64,000 bases of DNA from Lachnospiraceae bacterium P6A3 (lineage in GTDB: Bacteria; Bacillota; Clostridia; Lachnospirales; Lachnospiraceae), in the NCBI GenBank assembly GCA_000702085.1, contig JNKP01000001.1, forward strand, positions 868,001 through 932,000, written 5' to 3'. This document shows positions 35,134 through 43,447 of the stretch, in pieces; position 1 is the stretch's first letter, and each line of letters opens with the position of its first letter. The notes beneath the pieces were generated by a model that saw only the letters and a program-made list of their open reading frames with translations, was not told the DNA's origin and ran no database searches. The translations under genes were made by a program, and so were the position numbers.

Positions 35134-35888
35134 TTCTTTTCACCGTGAAAAATCTTCTTCATCAGATATAATACCATATACTCCGCAAGTATTACCGATA
35201 CGGTAAGGATACCGTAACCGATCAGATAACCTTTGCCCCCCGTTATGTTGTAGATCCACTCAAGTGGCGTACTGACTTCGGGTCTGTTTACAAAGAAATA
35301 ATTGTAACCTGTCTTTTTATCGAAGGCATATATGGGCGGCACCACCACGCATAAGAACAGGAGCACATAATGGATATGCTTAATACCGGGCTCAGACTCT
35401 CCTTTTATAAGCAGTAGCAGAGGATAAAGCACCAGAAGTCCGTGCCACATGAAGCTGTGAAGATTTATGAAATTAAGCACGGGATACAGATATGTCCAGT
35501 CAGGGAAAATAAGTGCCGCAAGTGCGCCGGGCATGATCAGGATAACAGCCACTTCTCCGAAGATTTCTTTTGCTTTTTTCCAAGGAAGAAATTCTCTGAA
35601 CAGAAATACAAATATACCTATGCTGCATACATGAAGGGGAAGGTATCCCAATCCGAATCTGTGAACATGTACAAGAAACAGATCTTTAAAGATCTCAAGC
35701 CCTGCCATAAAGAGAGGTATGGCTTTAAGGATTCTTCTCTGCTTCTTTTCATCAGCCCTTCCGAATAAAAAAGCAAAAAGTACCACCATAACCAAAGTTA
35801 CGGCAGTACTTGCAATGTGCTCTTTTCCGAACAGGGGATATCCGTTTCCGTAAGGGATATCGTCCTGCTGTTTCCAGAAGTATTCCAT
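35130..35888 (-). CDS. YwaF/TMEM164-type integral membrane protein
   Basis: 252 residues, about seven membrane segments. The phrases FGKEHIASTAVTLVMVV, RILKAIPLFMAGLEIFKDL, LPLHVCSIGIFVFLFREF and NFINLHSFMWHGLLVLYPL match the TIGR02206/YwaF family. Conserved polar residues within helices (H of LPLHVCS, H of NLHSF and MWHG) suggest an enzymatic or transport role; vertebrate TMEM164 relatives are reported as acyltransferases. The bacterial function is not established. It overlaps nnrD by four bases. Confidence 0.8.
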   Translation of the reverse strand: MEYFWKQQDDIPYGNGYPLFGKEHIASTAVTLVMVVLFAFLFGRADEKKQRRILKAIPLFMAGLEIFKDLFLVHVHRFGLGYLPLHVCSIGIFVFLFREFLPWKKAKEIFGEVAVILIMPGALAALIFPDWTYLYPVLNFINLHSFMWHGLLVLYPLLLLIKGESEPGIKHIHYVLLFLCVVVPPIYAFDKKTGYNYFFVNRPEVSTPLEWIYNITGGKGYLIGYGILTVSVILAEYMVLYLMKKIFHGEKK

Positions 35889-35928
35889 ATGGTTATATAC
35901 ATCACGCGATAGTGGTCGGCACGTCAGT

Positions 35929-36372
35929 TCACACCGATTCTATTATCTCCACAATCTTCGCCAGGCCCTTCTCATCTTCTTCCGAGAATCTGTTCTTTAT
36001 GGGGCTGTCGATGTCGAGAACGCCGATAACTTCACCGCCTTTGTGAATGGGAAGAACTATCTCGGATTCCGATGCACTGTCACAGGCGATATGTCCGGGG
36101 AATAAGTGAACATCCTCTACCCGGATGATCTCATTCTTCCCTACCGCCGTTCCGCATACGCCTTTTCCCACGGGAATTCTTGTGCAGGCCACCTTCCCCT
36201 GAAAAGGTCCGAGTCGGAGTTCACCGTCTCTCATGAGATAAAAGCCCGCCCAGTTCAAGTTTTCAAGGCTGTCATATATAAGTGCGGAGAGATTTGCATA
36301 GAGGGTTATATCCCATTTATTGTCCTTAGCCATCTCCTCGGCCTGACATATAAGAAGTTTGTAATCAGTCAT
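35929..36372 (-). CDS. Free methionine-(R)-sulfoxide reductase (GAF domain)
   Basis: 147 residues from the ATG at 36372, preceded by GGAG at eight bases. Single GAF domain: NWAGFYLMRDGELRLGPFQG, VACTRIPVGKGVCGTAV, HIACDSASESEIVLPI and GVLDIDSP. Three cysteines C63, C73 and C97 have the same spacing (10 and 24) as the catalytic set of E. coli fRMsr (YebR). It reduces free methionine R-sulfoxide using thioredoxin and protects against oxidative damage. The start overlaps the GNAT stop (ATGA). Confidence 0.93.
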   Translation of the reverse strand: MTDYKLLICQAEEMAKDNKWDITLYANLSALIYDSLENLNWAGFYLMRDGELRLGPFQGKVACTRIPVGKGVCGTAVGKNEIIRVEDVHLFPGHIACDSASESEIVLPIHKGGEVIGVLDIDSPIKNRFSEEDEKGLAKIVEIIESV

Positions 36373-36887
36373 AACACTTTCTCCATCATCCAAAATTCTC
36401 TTGTTCCGACCACCTCATAATACATCTTAATGCAGGATACTTCCTTATATCCGTCACCGATATACATTTTATAGGCAGGAATATTGGTATCTATAACATC
36501 CAGATGAATTGCCACGTCTCCGCCGTCTTTACAGATGTCATCAATATCTTTCAGGAACGCTTTTCCGACACCGCTTCCCTGTTTATCCGAAGAAACCGCA
36601 AGTGCATGGATTGTGGCTATTTTTTCCTTTGGTCCTTTTACTTTCCAATCTACACCATCATACTCGGGATTGACCTTATGATTTACAACAGCTGCAGCGA
36701 TAATCTGCTCTCCATCACGCAAAACATACATTTCATCGTTTTTAATAGCTGTATCTATAAAAGCCCCATCAGGATATGTATTAATGTTCCATCCTAGTTT
36801 TACTGAAGTAGTATTTACTTTTTCTATTGCCGATTCATATAAACGGAGAATTGCCTTTTTATCATTCGTTTTTGCAACTTCTGTCAT
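36369..36887 (-). CDS. GNAT family N-acetyltransferase
   Basis: 172 residues. The GNAT fold is seen in EQIIAAAVVNH (beta strand 3), IHALAVSSDKQGSGVGKAFL (motif A, acetyl-CoA pyrophosphate loop Q-x-x-G-x-G) and NIPAYKMYIGDGYKEV (motif B). Substrate is unknown. It heads the minus-strand transcript with fRMsr and has an extended -10 promoter upstream. That promoter lies back to back with the mgtE promoter. Confidence 0.88.
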   Translation of the reverse strand: MTEVAKTNDKKAILRLYESAIEKVNTTSVKLGWNINTYPDGAFIDTAIKNDEMYVLRDGEQIIAAAVVNHKVNPEYDGVDWKVKGPKEKIATIHALAVSSDKQGSGVGKAFLKDIDDICKDGGDVAIHLDVIDTNIPAYKMYIGDGYKEVSCIKMYYEVVGTREFWMMEKVL

Positions 36888-36917
36888 ATATATCCTTTCC
36901 TTTTTCAGATGCTAATG

Positions 36918-36923
36918 ATTATA
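36918..36923 (-). promoter_or_regulatory. Extended -10 of the GNAT operon
   Basis: Minus-strand TGGTATAAT (TG-N-TATAAT) about 30 bases before the GNAT start. The -35 region is poor and lies next to the divergent mgtE -35 (36946-36951). Confidence 0.5.
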
Positions 36924-36945
36924 CCATTTTTATGCCCAAAAAGCC

Positions 36946-36974
36946 TTGACTTTCGAGGTACATGAAAATAGAAT
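36946..36974 (+). promoter_or_regulatory. Promoter of mgtE
   Basis: TTGACT (36946-36951), 17 bases, TAGAAT (36969-36974). A start near 36981 gives a leader of about 190 bases before the mgtE ATG. Confidence 0.75.
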
Positions 36975-36980
36975 TAGGGC

Positions 36981-37173
36981 GGAAATCAAACTGATTTCAA
37001 ATCTATCGGAAGGGTGGTGATCATATGACAGGTGACAGTCGAAGTACTGATTCTGTTCCCCGAAGTACACATTATATGATCACGGCATTTTCTCGCCTCA
37101 CCACCCGGAACTCCCTTTAAAAGAGCATTCCCTGATATGGGGCGGGCTTTGCCGTCTCGAAGGGTGATGCAAA
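36981..37173 (+). promoter_or_regulatory. Structured mgtE leader, candidate translational switch
   Basis: A first hairpin GAAATCA-AAC-TGATTTC (36982-36998) opens the leader. A long-range helix follows: GGGTGGTG (37012-37019) with CACCACCC (37099-37106), stacked on ATCATAT (37020-37026) with ATATGAT (37074-37080). The same CACCACCC strand can instead pair with GGGTGATG (37162-37169), which is the mgtE ribosome site, with one mismatch. No M-box riboswitch blocks are recognisable. No T run precedes mgtE, so control would be on translation. See findings. Confidence 0.65.
37025..37120 (+). CDS. Leader peptide ORF of mgtE (31 codons)
   Basis: ATG at 37025 preceded by AAGGGTGG at eight bases, reading MTGDSRSTDSVPRSTHYM and continuing to TAA at 37118-37120. 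The start lies inside the long-range leader helix and its ribosome site is one strand of that helix. It has acidic residues and a proline in the first 12 codons, as in the Mg-sensing leader peptides of enterobacteria, but no sequence similarity is claimed. It may be regulatory rather than making a working peptide. It could be chance, since 31 codons is short. Confidence 0.5.
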   Translation: MTGDSRSTDSVPRSTHYMITAFSRLTTRNSL

Positions 37174-38523
37174 ATGGAAGAAAAGAAAGTATTTGACGAG
37201 CTTCTTACTCTCCTTGAAGGAAAAGAGTACGCGAAGCTCCGTGAGATTTTGTCCGAACACAACGATGCGGATATCGCCGCATGGATCGAAGAGCTGGACG
37301 AAGAACACATGCCTAAACTATTCCGTATACTGACCAAAGATCAGGCAGCGGATGTTTTCTCATACCTGGATGTTGATCTCCAACAGAAGATCATAAGTGT
37401 CATGTCCGATAAGGAAGCTGCGGGGATCATTGATAACCTGATGGCCGATGACGCTGCCGACCTGATGGAAGAAATGCCCGCTAACATCGTAACCAGGATT
37501 CTGGCTAAGGCAAGTCCCGACACAAGGCGTGAGATAAACCAGCTTCTGCGCTATCCCGAGGACAGCGCCGGAAGCATCATGACCGTGGAGTATGTTGACC
37601 TGAAGGAAAGCTCTACGGTAAAAGAAGCCATCGAGCGTATTAGAAGAGTCGGTGTTGATTCCGAGACCATCAATGTATGTTACGTTCTCGACAGCGGAAG
37701 GCACCTGATCGGAACCGTTGCACTCAGATATCTCCTCCTGTCAAAAGATGATGAGATCATCGGGGACATAATGCATGAGAATGTCATCGCGCTTAATACA
37801 CTGATGGACCAGGAGGAAGTTGCAAGGCAGTTCAAGAAATACGACTTCACCACCATGCCTGTTACGGATAATGAGAACAGACTGGTTGGAATTATCACGG
37901 TCGACGATATCGTGGATATTCTGGAAGAAGAGGCTACCGAGGACATGGAAAAGATGGCAGCTATTCTCCCTTCCGACAAGACATATATGAGGACCAGCGT
38001 TCTCGAGACATATAAAAAGAGAATCCCCTGGCTCCTGCTCCTCATGGTAAGTGCAACATTTACCGGAGCCATTATCAAATCATTTGAAGACGCATTAAGT
38101 GTATGTGCGGTTCTGGTTGCTTACATACCGATGCTGATGGATACGGGAGGAAATGCCGGAGGTCAGGCATCCGTTACCGTCATCCGTGGACTTTCACTCG
38201 GTGAGATAGAATACTCGGATGTACCGGGAGTTATCTGGAAAGAAATAAGAGTTGCGGTCTTCTGCGGACTTACATTGGCAGCTGCAAACTTCGTAAAGCT
38301 GCTTGTATTTGACAGACTTGCAATCCCCGTAGCGCTGACTATCTGCCTTACTCTTATAGCCGCCGTACTCATGGCAATGCTGATAGGATGTATGCTTCCC
38401 GTGGGAGCAAAGCGACTTGGATTTGACCCCGCGGTCATGGCAAGTCCCTTCATCACAACCATCGTCGATGCTCTTTCACTTCTTGCATATTTCAGAATAG
38501 CAACGATGATACTTAAACTATAA
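37174..38523 (+). CDS. mgtE: Magnesium transporter MgtE
   Basis: 449 residues, normal length. An N-terminal superhelical domain (about 1-130, EELDEEHMPKLFRILTKDQAADVFSYLD), two CBS domains (about 130-255, EDSAGSIMTVEYVDL and IIGDIMHENVIALN, then FTTMPVTDNENRLVGIITVDDIVDI), a plug helix, and five membrane helices (about 280-449) with YIPMLMDTGGNAGGQASVTVIRGL, the conserved pore region. It conducts Mg2+ inward and is gated by cytoplasmic Mg2+ through the CBS/N domains. Additional control through the leader is likely. AAGGG lies nine bases before the ATG. A bidirectional terminator follows. Confidence 0.95.
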   Translation: MEEKKVFDELLTLLEGKEYAKLREILSEHNDADIAAWIEELDEEHMPKLFRILTKDQAADVFSYLDVDLQQKIISVMSDKEAAGIIDNLMADDAADLMEEMPANIVTRILAKASPDTRREINQLLRYPEDSAGSIMTVEYVDLKESSTVKEAIERIRRVGVDSETINVCYVLDSGRHLIGTVALRYLLLSKDDEIIGDIMHENVIALNTLMDQEEVARQFKKYDFTTMPVTDNENRLVGIITVDDIVDILEEEATEDMEKMAAILPSDKTYMRTSVLETYKKRIPWLLLLMVSATFTGAIIKSFEDALSVCAVLVAYIPMLMDTGGNAGGQASVTVIRGLSLGEIEYSDVPGVIWKEIRVAVFCGLTLAAANFVKLLVFDRLAIPVALTICLTLIAAVLMAMLIGCMLPVGAKRLGFDPAVMASPFITTIVDALSLLAYFRIATMILKL

Positions 38524-38560
38524 AAAAAGGCTCCGGCTAATTGCCGGAGCATTTTCATTT
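38522..38560. terminator. Bidirectional terminator between mgtE and nrdD
   Basis: GGCTCCGGC and GCCGGAGC pair around TAATT, with an A run on one side and a T-rich stretch on the other. It ends mgtE (plus) and nrdD (minus). Confidence 0.88.
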
Positions 38561-38577
38561 TTCCCGAACCTGTTTCA

Positions 38578-40749
38578 TTAAAGATGGAGAACTCTTTCTT
38601 TGATCTCCTGAGTTCTGCCCTGATTCCAGAACTGTGTTCCGATGTATCCGCATGTTCTGCGCGCTACATTCATCTTGTTCTGATCGCGGTTTCCGCAGTT
38701 GGGGCATTCCCAGATAAGCTTTCCGTCTTTATCGCTAACGATCTTGATCTCACCGTTGTATCCGCAAACCTGGCAGTAATCGCTCTTGGTGTTGAGCTCT
38801 GCGTACATGATGTTGTCATAGATGTACTGCATTACGGAAATGACGGCATCAATGTTGTCCTGAAGATTGGGAACCTCAACATAGCTGATAGCTCCTCCGG
38901 GCGAAAGTGCCTGGAACTGTGATTCGAACTTAAGCTTCTCGAATGCATCAATCTTCTCGGTGACATGTACGTGATAGGAATTGGTGATATAACTCTTATC
39001 GGTAACACCGGGAATGATTCCGAAACGCTTCTGGAGACATTTCGAGAACTTGTAAGTAGTGGACTCGAGAGGAGTTCCGTAAAGTGAGAATGCGATGTTG
39101 GATTCGCCTCTCCACTTCTTACAAGCATCATTAAGCTTCTGCATTACTTCAAGTGCGAAAGGAGTTGCGGTGGGATCGGTATGTGACTTGCCTGTCATAT
39201 ATCTGGTACACTCGCAAAGTCCGGCGTATCCCAATGATATGGTTGAGTATCCGTCATAAAGGAGCTTGTCGATCTTCTCACCCTTCTGAAGTCTTGCAAG
39301 AGCACCGTACTGCCAGAGGATGGGAGCTACATCTGAAAGGGTTCCCTTAAGTCTGTTGTGTCTTGCCATGAGAGCTCTGTGACAAAGCTCGAGTCTCTCA
39401 TCGAAGATGCTCCAGAACTTATCCATATCTCCGCCTGATGAACAAGCGATATCAACAAGGTTAAGAGTTACGACACCCTGGTTGAATCTTCCGTAGAACT
39501 TGGGAGTTCCGTCAACATTCTGTACACCGGGCTCGTAGGTAAGGAAGCTTCTGCATCCCATACAGGTATATACATTGCCGCCCTTGAGTTCCTTCATAAC
39601 CTTTGCGGAGATATAATCGGGAACCATACGCTTTGCGGTACACTTGGCAGCAAGCTCCGTAAGATAGAAATATCTGCTGTCCTTGGTTACATTGTCTTCA
39701 TCAAGAACATAAATAAGCTTGGGGAATGCGGGAGTGATGTAAACACCCTTCTCATTCTTGACACCCTTTATACGCTGCTTGAGCATTTCCTCGATGACGA
39801 TTGCAAGGTCATCCCTTGTCTGTCCTTCGGGAACTTCGTCAAGATACATGAATACGGTAATGAAAGGAGCCTGACCATTTGTGGTCATGAGGGTGATGAC
39901 CTGATACTGAATGGTCTGGACACCGGCCTTGATCTCATCAAGGACTCTCATCTCCGCAACCTTGTTGATCTCTTCCTCGGTTACGTTGATTCCGGCATCT
40001 TCCATTTCCTGTTTTACGGTTGCTCTGAATTTCTCACGGCTGATCTGTACGAAAGGAGCCAGGTGAGAAAGAGAAATGCTCTGTCCGCCGTACTGTGAAG
40101 ATGCAATCTGTGCGATAGCCTGAGTTGCAACGTTACATGCGGTTGAGAATGAATGAGGCTTCTCAATCATGGTCTCGCTGATAACGGTTCCGTTCTGAAG
40201 CATATCCTGGAGATTGACAAGGCAGCAGTTATGCATATGCTGTGCAAAATAGTCCGCATCATGGAAATGAATAAGACCTGCTTCATGTGCTTCAACGATA
40301 TCCTGATCAAGAAGGAATCTCTTGGTGATATCCTTACTTACCTCACCGGCCATATAGTCACGCTGAACGCTGTTTACGGTAGGGTTCTTATTGGAATTCT
40401 CCTGCTTAACCTCTTCGTTGTTGCACTCGATGAGGGACAGGATCTGCTCGTCGGTGGAATTGGACTTACGGACAAGCTGTCTCTTGTATCTATATGTAAT
40501 GTAAGAGCGGGCTACGGCAAAAGCCCTCTGATTCATGATCTCATTCTCTACCATATCCTGGATTTCTTCGACGGAAAGAGATCTGGGAATCCTGGAACAC
40601 TGGGTAAGCATATTGTCCGCAATGACCTCCATCTGCTTGTCGGTCATTCTCTCGGACTCGATTACGCTTTCATTAGCCTTCTTGACTGCCGCAACGATCT
40701 TCTCTATGTCAAAAGGCACCTCTGTTCCGCTTCTCTTGATGATTTTCAT
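38578..40749 (-). CDS. nrdD: Anaerobic ribonucleoside-triphosphate reductase
   Basis: 723 residues. Class III ribonucleotide reductase, making dNTPs with a glycyl radical under strict anaerobiosis. An N-terminal ATP-cone (MKIIKRSGTEVPFDIEKIVAAVKKANESV) is followed by the barrel with HNCCLVNLQDML, and the C-terminal zinc site CQVCGY with CPNCGN. The radical site RRTCGYIG has G701 as the expected radical glycine. The activase NrdG, often next door, is not in the window: the gene is followed at once by a terminator. The upstream region holds two NrdR-box-like sites overlapping the promoter. Confidence 0.95.
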   Translation of the reverse strand: MKIIKRSGTEVPFDIEKIVAAVKKANESVIESERMTDKQMEVIADNMLTQCSRIPRSLSVEEIQDMVENEIMNQRAFAVARSYITYRYKRQLVRKSNSTDEQILSLIECNNEEVKQENSNKNPTVNSVQRDYMAGEVSKDITKRFLLDQDIVEAHEAGLIHFHDADYFAQHMHNCCLVNLQDMLQNGTVISETMIEKPHSFSTACNVATQAIAQIASSQYGGQSISLSHLAPFVQISREKFRATVKQEMEDAGINVTEEEINKVAEMRVLDEIKAGVQTIQYQVITLMTTNGQAPFITVFMYLDEVPEGQTRDDLAIVIEEMLKQRIKGVKNEKGVYITPAFPKLIYVLDEDNVTKDSRYFYLTELAAKCTAKRMVPDYISAKVMKELKGGNVYTCMGCRSFLTYEPGVQNVDGTPKFYGRFNQGVVTLNLVDIACSSGGDMDKFWSIFDERLELCHRALMARHNRLKGTLSDVAPILWQYGALARLQKGEKIDKLLYDGYSTISLGYAGLCECTRYMTGKSHTDPTATPFALEVMQKLNDACKKWRGESNIAFSLYGTPLESTTYKFSKCLQKRFGIIPGVTDKSYITNSYHVHVTEKIDAFEKLKFESQFQALSPGGAISYVEVPNLQDNIDAVISVMQYIYDNIMYAELNTKSDYCQVCGYNGEIKIVSDKDGKLIWECPNCGNRDQNKMNVARRTCGYIGTQFWNQGRTQEIKERVLHL

Positions 40750-40831
40750 GTGAACTCCCCTGATTTTGAACGATTTTTATATTTTCAGGCCCAATATTTA
40801 CGGAATATATGGTATTAATTCCTATGGCCGT

Positions 40832-40880
40832 GCACTACATATTGTATTCCCGTATTTTATATTTCGTCAAGATATTGTAG
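40832..40880 (-). promoter_or_regulatory. nrdD promoter overlapped by two NrdR-box-like sites
   Basis: Minus strand TTGACG (40865-40870), 18 bases, TACAAT (40841-40846). Two sites with a shared TACAATAT core lie at 40832-40847 and 40865-40880, 33 bases centre to centre. The first matches the ACACwATATwTwGTGT consensus at 13 of 16 positions by my count, the second at about 10. Both cover promoter hexamers, as for NrdR repression of nrd genes. The rest of 40750-41099 holds the glgP terminator and one more such site. Confidence 0.55.
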
Positions 40881-40978
40881 GAAATAATAATTTAAGAATG
40901 ATTAACATAATTTTTGTGAAAATTGTTCAATAGAACCCGCAAGCCCTTGAAAACACTGGATTTTTGTCCAAGAATGCA

Positions 40979-41010
40979 ATAAAAGACACGGTTTGCACCG
41001 TGTCTTTTAT
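40979..41010 (-). terminator. Terminator of glgP
   Basis: Minus-strand AAAAGACACGGT and ACCGTGTCTTTT pair around GCAA, with a short T-rich tail. It lies about 90 bases past the glgP stop codon. Confidence 0.8.
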
Positions 41011-41021
41011 GATTATGTAAA

Positions 41022-41037
41022 CCCCAATATATTGTGG
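41022..41037 (-). promoter_or_regulatory. Isolated NrdR-box-like site
   Basis: Minus-strand CCACAATATATTGGGG matches the NrdR-box consensus at about 13 of 16 positions and is followed by a copy of the TTCCCGTATT segment also found at the nrdD promoter. It lies between the glgP stop and terminator, about 290 bases from nrdD. It may be a relic duplicate. Confidence 0.35.
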
Positions 41038-41099
41038 TTCCCGTATTAAAATAACACATTGAACCCTTATAACGCCCGTTAATACTGGGTTTTTGCTTT

Positions 41100-43409
41100 T
41101 CAGGTAAGATGCCAGATATCTTCGTTATACTGCCTGATGGTTCTGTCCGAAGAGAAGAATCCTGCCTTGGCAATGTTGACGAGACACATTCTTACCCATC
41201 TGTCCCTGTCTTCGTATGCCGCAAATGCTTCATCCTTAACCTTGATATAGTCCTCAAGATCGATCAGGGTCATGAACCAGTCCTTGTTAAGGAGTTCCTT
41301 GGAAAGTCTCTCGAGACGGACCTTATCGCCGATCTTAAGAAGCTGGGGACCGGTTATGAAGTCTACGGCTGCCTTTATGGTCTTGCTCTTCTTGTAATAA
41401 TCCTTTGATACATAATCAGCCTTCTCGTAGTGAGCGATGACCTGATCGGATTTAAGGCCGAATTCGAAGATGTTTTCTTTTCCGACAAGTTCGGCAATCT
41501 CCACATTCGCTCCATCGGCAGTTCCGAGAGTTACCGCACCGTTGAGCATGAACTTCATGTTACCGGTTCCTGATGCCTCTTTGGAAGCAAGGGATATCTG
41601 CTCGGAGATATCACAGGCGGGGATCATCTTCTCGGCATAGCTTACATTGTAATTCTCAACCATGAGAACCTTGATGTAGGGGCTGACATCGGGATCGTTG
41701 TTTATAAGCTCCTGCAGGCAGAGGATAAGGTGAATGATATCCTGAGCGATGACATAAGCAGGAGCGGCCTTGGCACCGAATATAAATGTGATGGGTCTTA
41801 CGGGCTTCTTGCCGGCCTTGATCTCCAGATACTTATGGATGATGTAAAGAGCATTCATCTGCTGACGCTTGTACTCGTGAAGTCTCTTGGACTGAATGTC
41901 GAAGATGGAGTTAACATCAAGCTCAATTCCTTCTTTTGCCTTAACGTACTCTGCAAGCTGCTCTTTCTTAAGCTTCTTGATCTTATCGAGGGACTCGAGA
42001 ACTTTATCGTTATCTTTAAACTCCAGGAGTTTCTCAAGATCATCCGCATTTTTGGTATAACCGTCGCCGATGGTCTCCGAAAGGAACTGAGCCAGCTCCT
42101 TATTACAGGAGATAAGCCATCTTCTGAAGGTAATACCGTTTGTCTTGTTGTTGAACTTCTCCGGGTAGATCTTATAGAAGTGATTGAGCTCCGTTGACTT
42201 AAGGATCTCGGTATGGATAGCTGCAACACCGTTGATGGAATGTCCGTAGTGAATGTCGATGTGAGCCATGTGTACCTTATCATCCTTATCGATGATGGCA
42301 ACCTTGGGATCCTTGTACTTTGCTTTAACTCTCTTATCAAGTTCCTTGATATAAGGAATGAGATGAGGAACAACCTTCTTCAGATACTCAAGAGGCCACT
42401 TCTCGAGAGCCTCGGCAAGTATGGTATGGTTGGTGTATGCGCAGGATGCCGATACTTCCTTGATTGCTTCGTCCATGGAGAAATGTTCTTCCTCAACCAG
42501 CAGTCTGATAAGCTCGGGAATTACAAGCGTGGGGTGAGTATCGTTGATCTGAACTGCGGCATGCTTTGAAAGCTCGTGAAGATCAAACTTCTTATCGGCC
42601 ATATCCTTAAGGATAAGTCTTGCCGCATTTGCGCACATAAAGTATTCCTGATAGATTCTCAGGAGGTTTCCGTCCTTGTCGGAATCATCGGGATACAGGA
42701 AAAGAGTAAGGTTCTTCTTGATTGCTTTCTTATCGAAATCGATTCCCTTCTCAACGATGGATTCGTCAACCGTTTCAACATCGAAAAGATGAAGCTTGTT
42801 TACTCCGTTTTCATATCCTATGACATCAATGTCATACATTTTGGAGACCACTTCGAAATCGGCATACTTAACCTTGAATGAAGTCTTGGTCTTTCTGAGC
42901 CAGCTCTGTTCTTCGATCCAGTCATTCTTTTCAGCGGTCTGCGCATTCTTTTTAAATACCTGTTTGAAAAGACCGAAGTGATAATTGAGTCCGATTCCGT
43001 CTCCGGGAAGTCCGAGACTTGCGATGGAATCAAGGAAACATGCCGCAAGTCTTCCGAGTCCGCCGTTACCCAGTGAAGGCTCGGGTTCGATCTCTTCGAT
43101 AGCGGAAAGGTCTTTTCCGTTCTTCTCAAGTATCTCGGAAAGCTTTCCGTAGATACCGAGGTTTATGAGATTGTTTGAGAGAAGCTTTCCGATGAGGAAT
43201 TCCATCGAGATGTAATAAACCTTCTTCTCTCCGGATATAGGCATCGATACATCCATCAATGTCTTTACCAGTGAAAGTATCGAATAGTAAAGCTCCTTGT
43301 CATTACAGTCCGCTATAGACTTTCCGTACTCTTTCTGAGTTATCTGTCCAAGCTGTTCTTCGAGATTCATAATAATGACATCCCTGCCCAGATTACGATT
43401 GCTCTCCAT
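41100..43409 (-). CDS. glgP: Glycogen/alpha-glucan phosphorylase
   Basis: 769 residues. Releases glucose 1-phosphate from storage glycogen or maltodextrin. GT35 motifs: [21 protein letters not shown] near residue 110, [21 protein letters not shown], and the pyridoxal-phosphate signature [20 protein letters not shown] with the cofactor lysine. Cytoplasmic. The start at 43409 is the longest ATG; another ATG at 43370 is possible, and the ribosome sites do not decide clearly. It lies 38 bases after a LacI-family regulator gene on the same strand and is probably controlled by it. Confidence 0.93.
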   Translation of the reverse strand: MESNRNLGRDVIIMNLEEQLGQITQKEYGKSIADCNDKELYYSILSLVKTLMDVSMPISGEKKVYYISMEFLIGKLLSNNLINLGIYGKLSEILEKNGKDLSAIEEIEPEPSLGNGGLGRLAACFLDSIASLGLPGDGIGLNYHFGLFKQVFKKNAQTAEKNDWIEEQSWLRKTKTSFKVKYADFEVVSKMYDIDVIGYENGVNKLHLFDVETVDESIVEKGIDFDKKAIKKNLTLFLYPDDSDKDGNLLRIYQEYFMCANAARLILKDMADKKFDLHELSKHAAVQINDTHPTLVIPELIRLLVEEEHFSMDEAIKEVSASCAYTNHTILAEALEKWPLEYLKKVVPHLIPYIKELDKRVKAKYKDPKVAIIDKDDKVHMAHIDIHYGHSINGVAAIHTEILKSTELNHFYKIYPEKFNNKTNGITFRRWLISCNKELAQFLSETIGDGYTKNADDLEKLLEFKDNDKVLESLDKIKKLKKEQLAEYVKAKEGIELDVNSIFDIQSKRLHEYKRQQMNALYIIHKYLEIKAGKKPVRPITFIFGAKAAPAYVIAQDIIHLILCLQELINNDPDVSPYIKVLMVENYNVSYAEKMIPACDISEQISLASKEASGTGNMKFMLNGAVTLGTADGANVEIAELVGKENIFEFGLKSDQVIAHYEKADYVSKDYYKKSKTIKAAVDFITGPQLLKIGDKVRLERLSKELLNKDWFMTLIDLEDYIKVKDEAFAAYEDRDRWVRMCLVNIAKAGFFSSDRTIRQYNEDIWHLT

Positions 43410-43447
43410 TTCCTGTTACAGTCTCCTTCCCCAATCTTTATCAAAAG

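Noticed and set aside
36981-37173. M-box magnesium riboswitch ahead of mgtE
   Set aside because: The conserved M-box blocks (such as GTTAGGTGAGGCTCC and CTGCTGCCCA) are not present; only a short AGGTGA is shared, so the leader is left unassigned.
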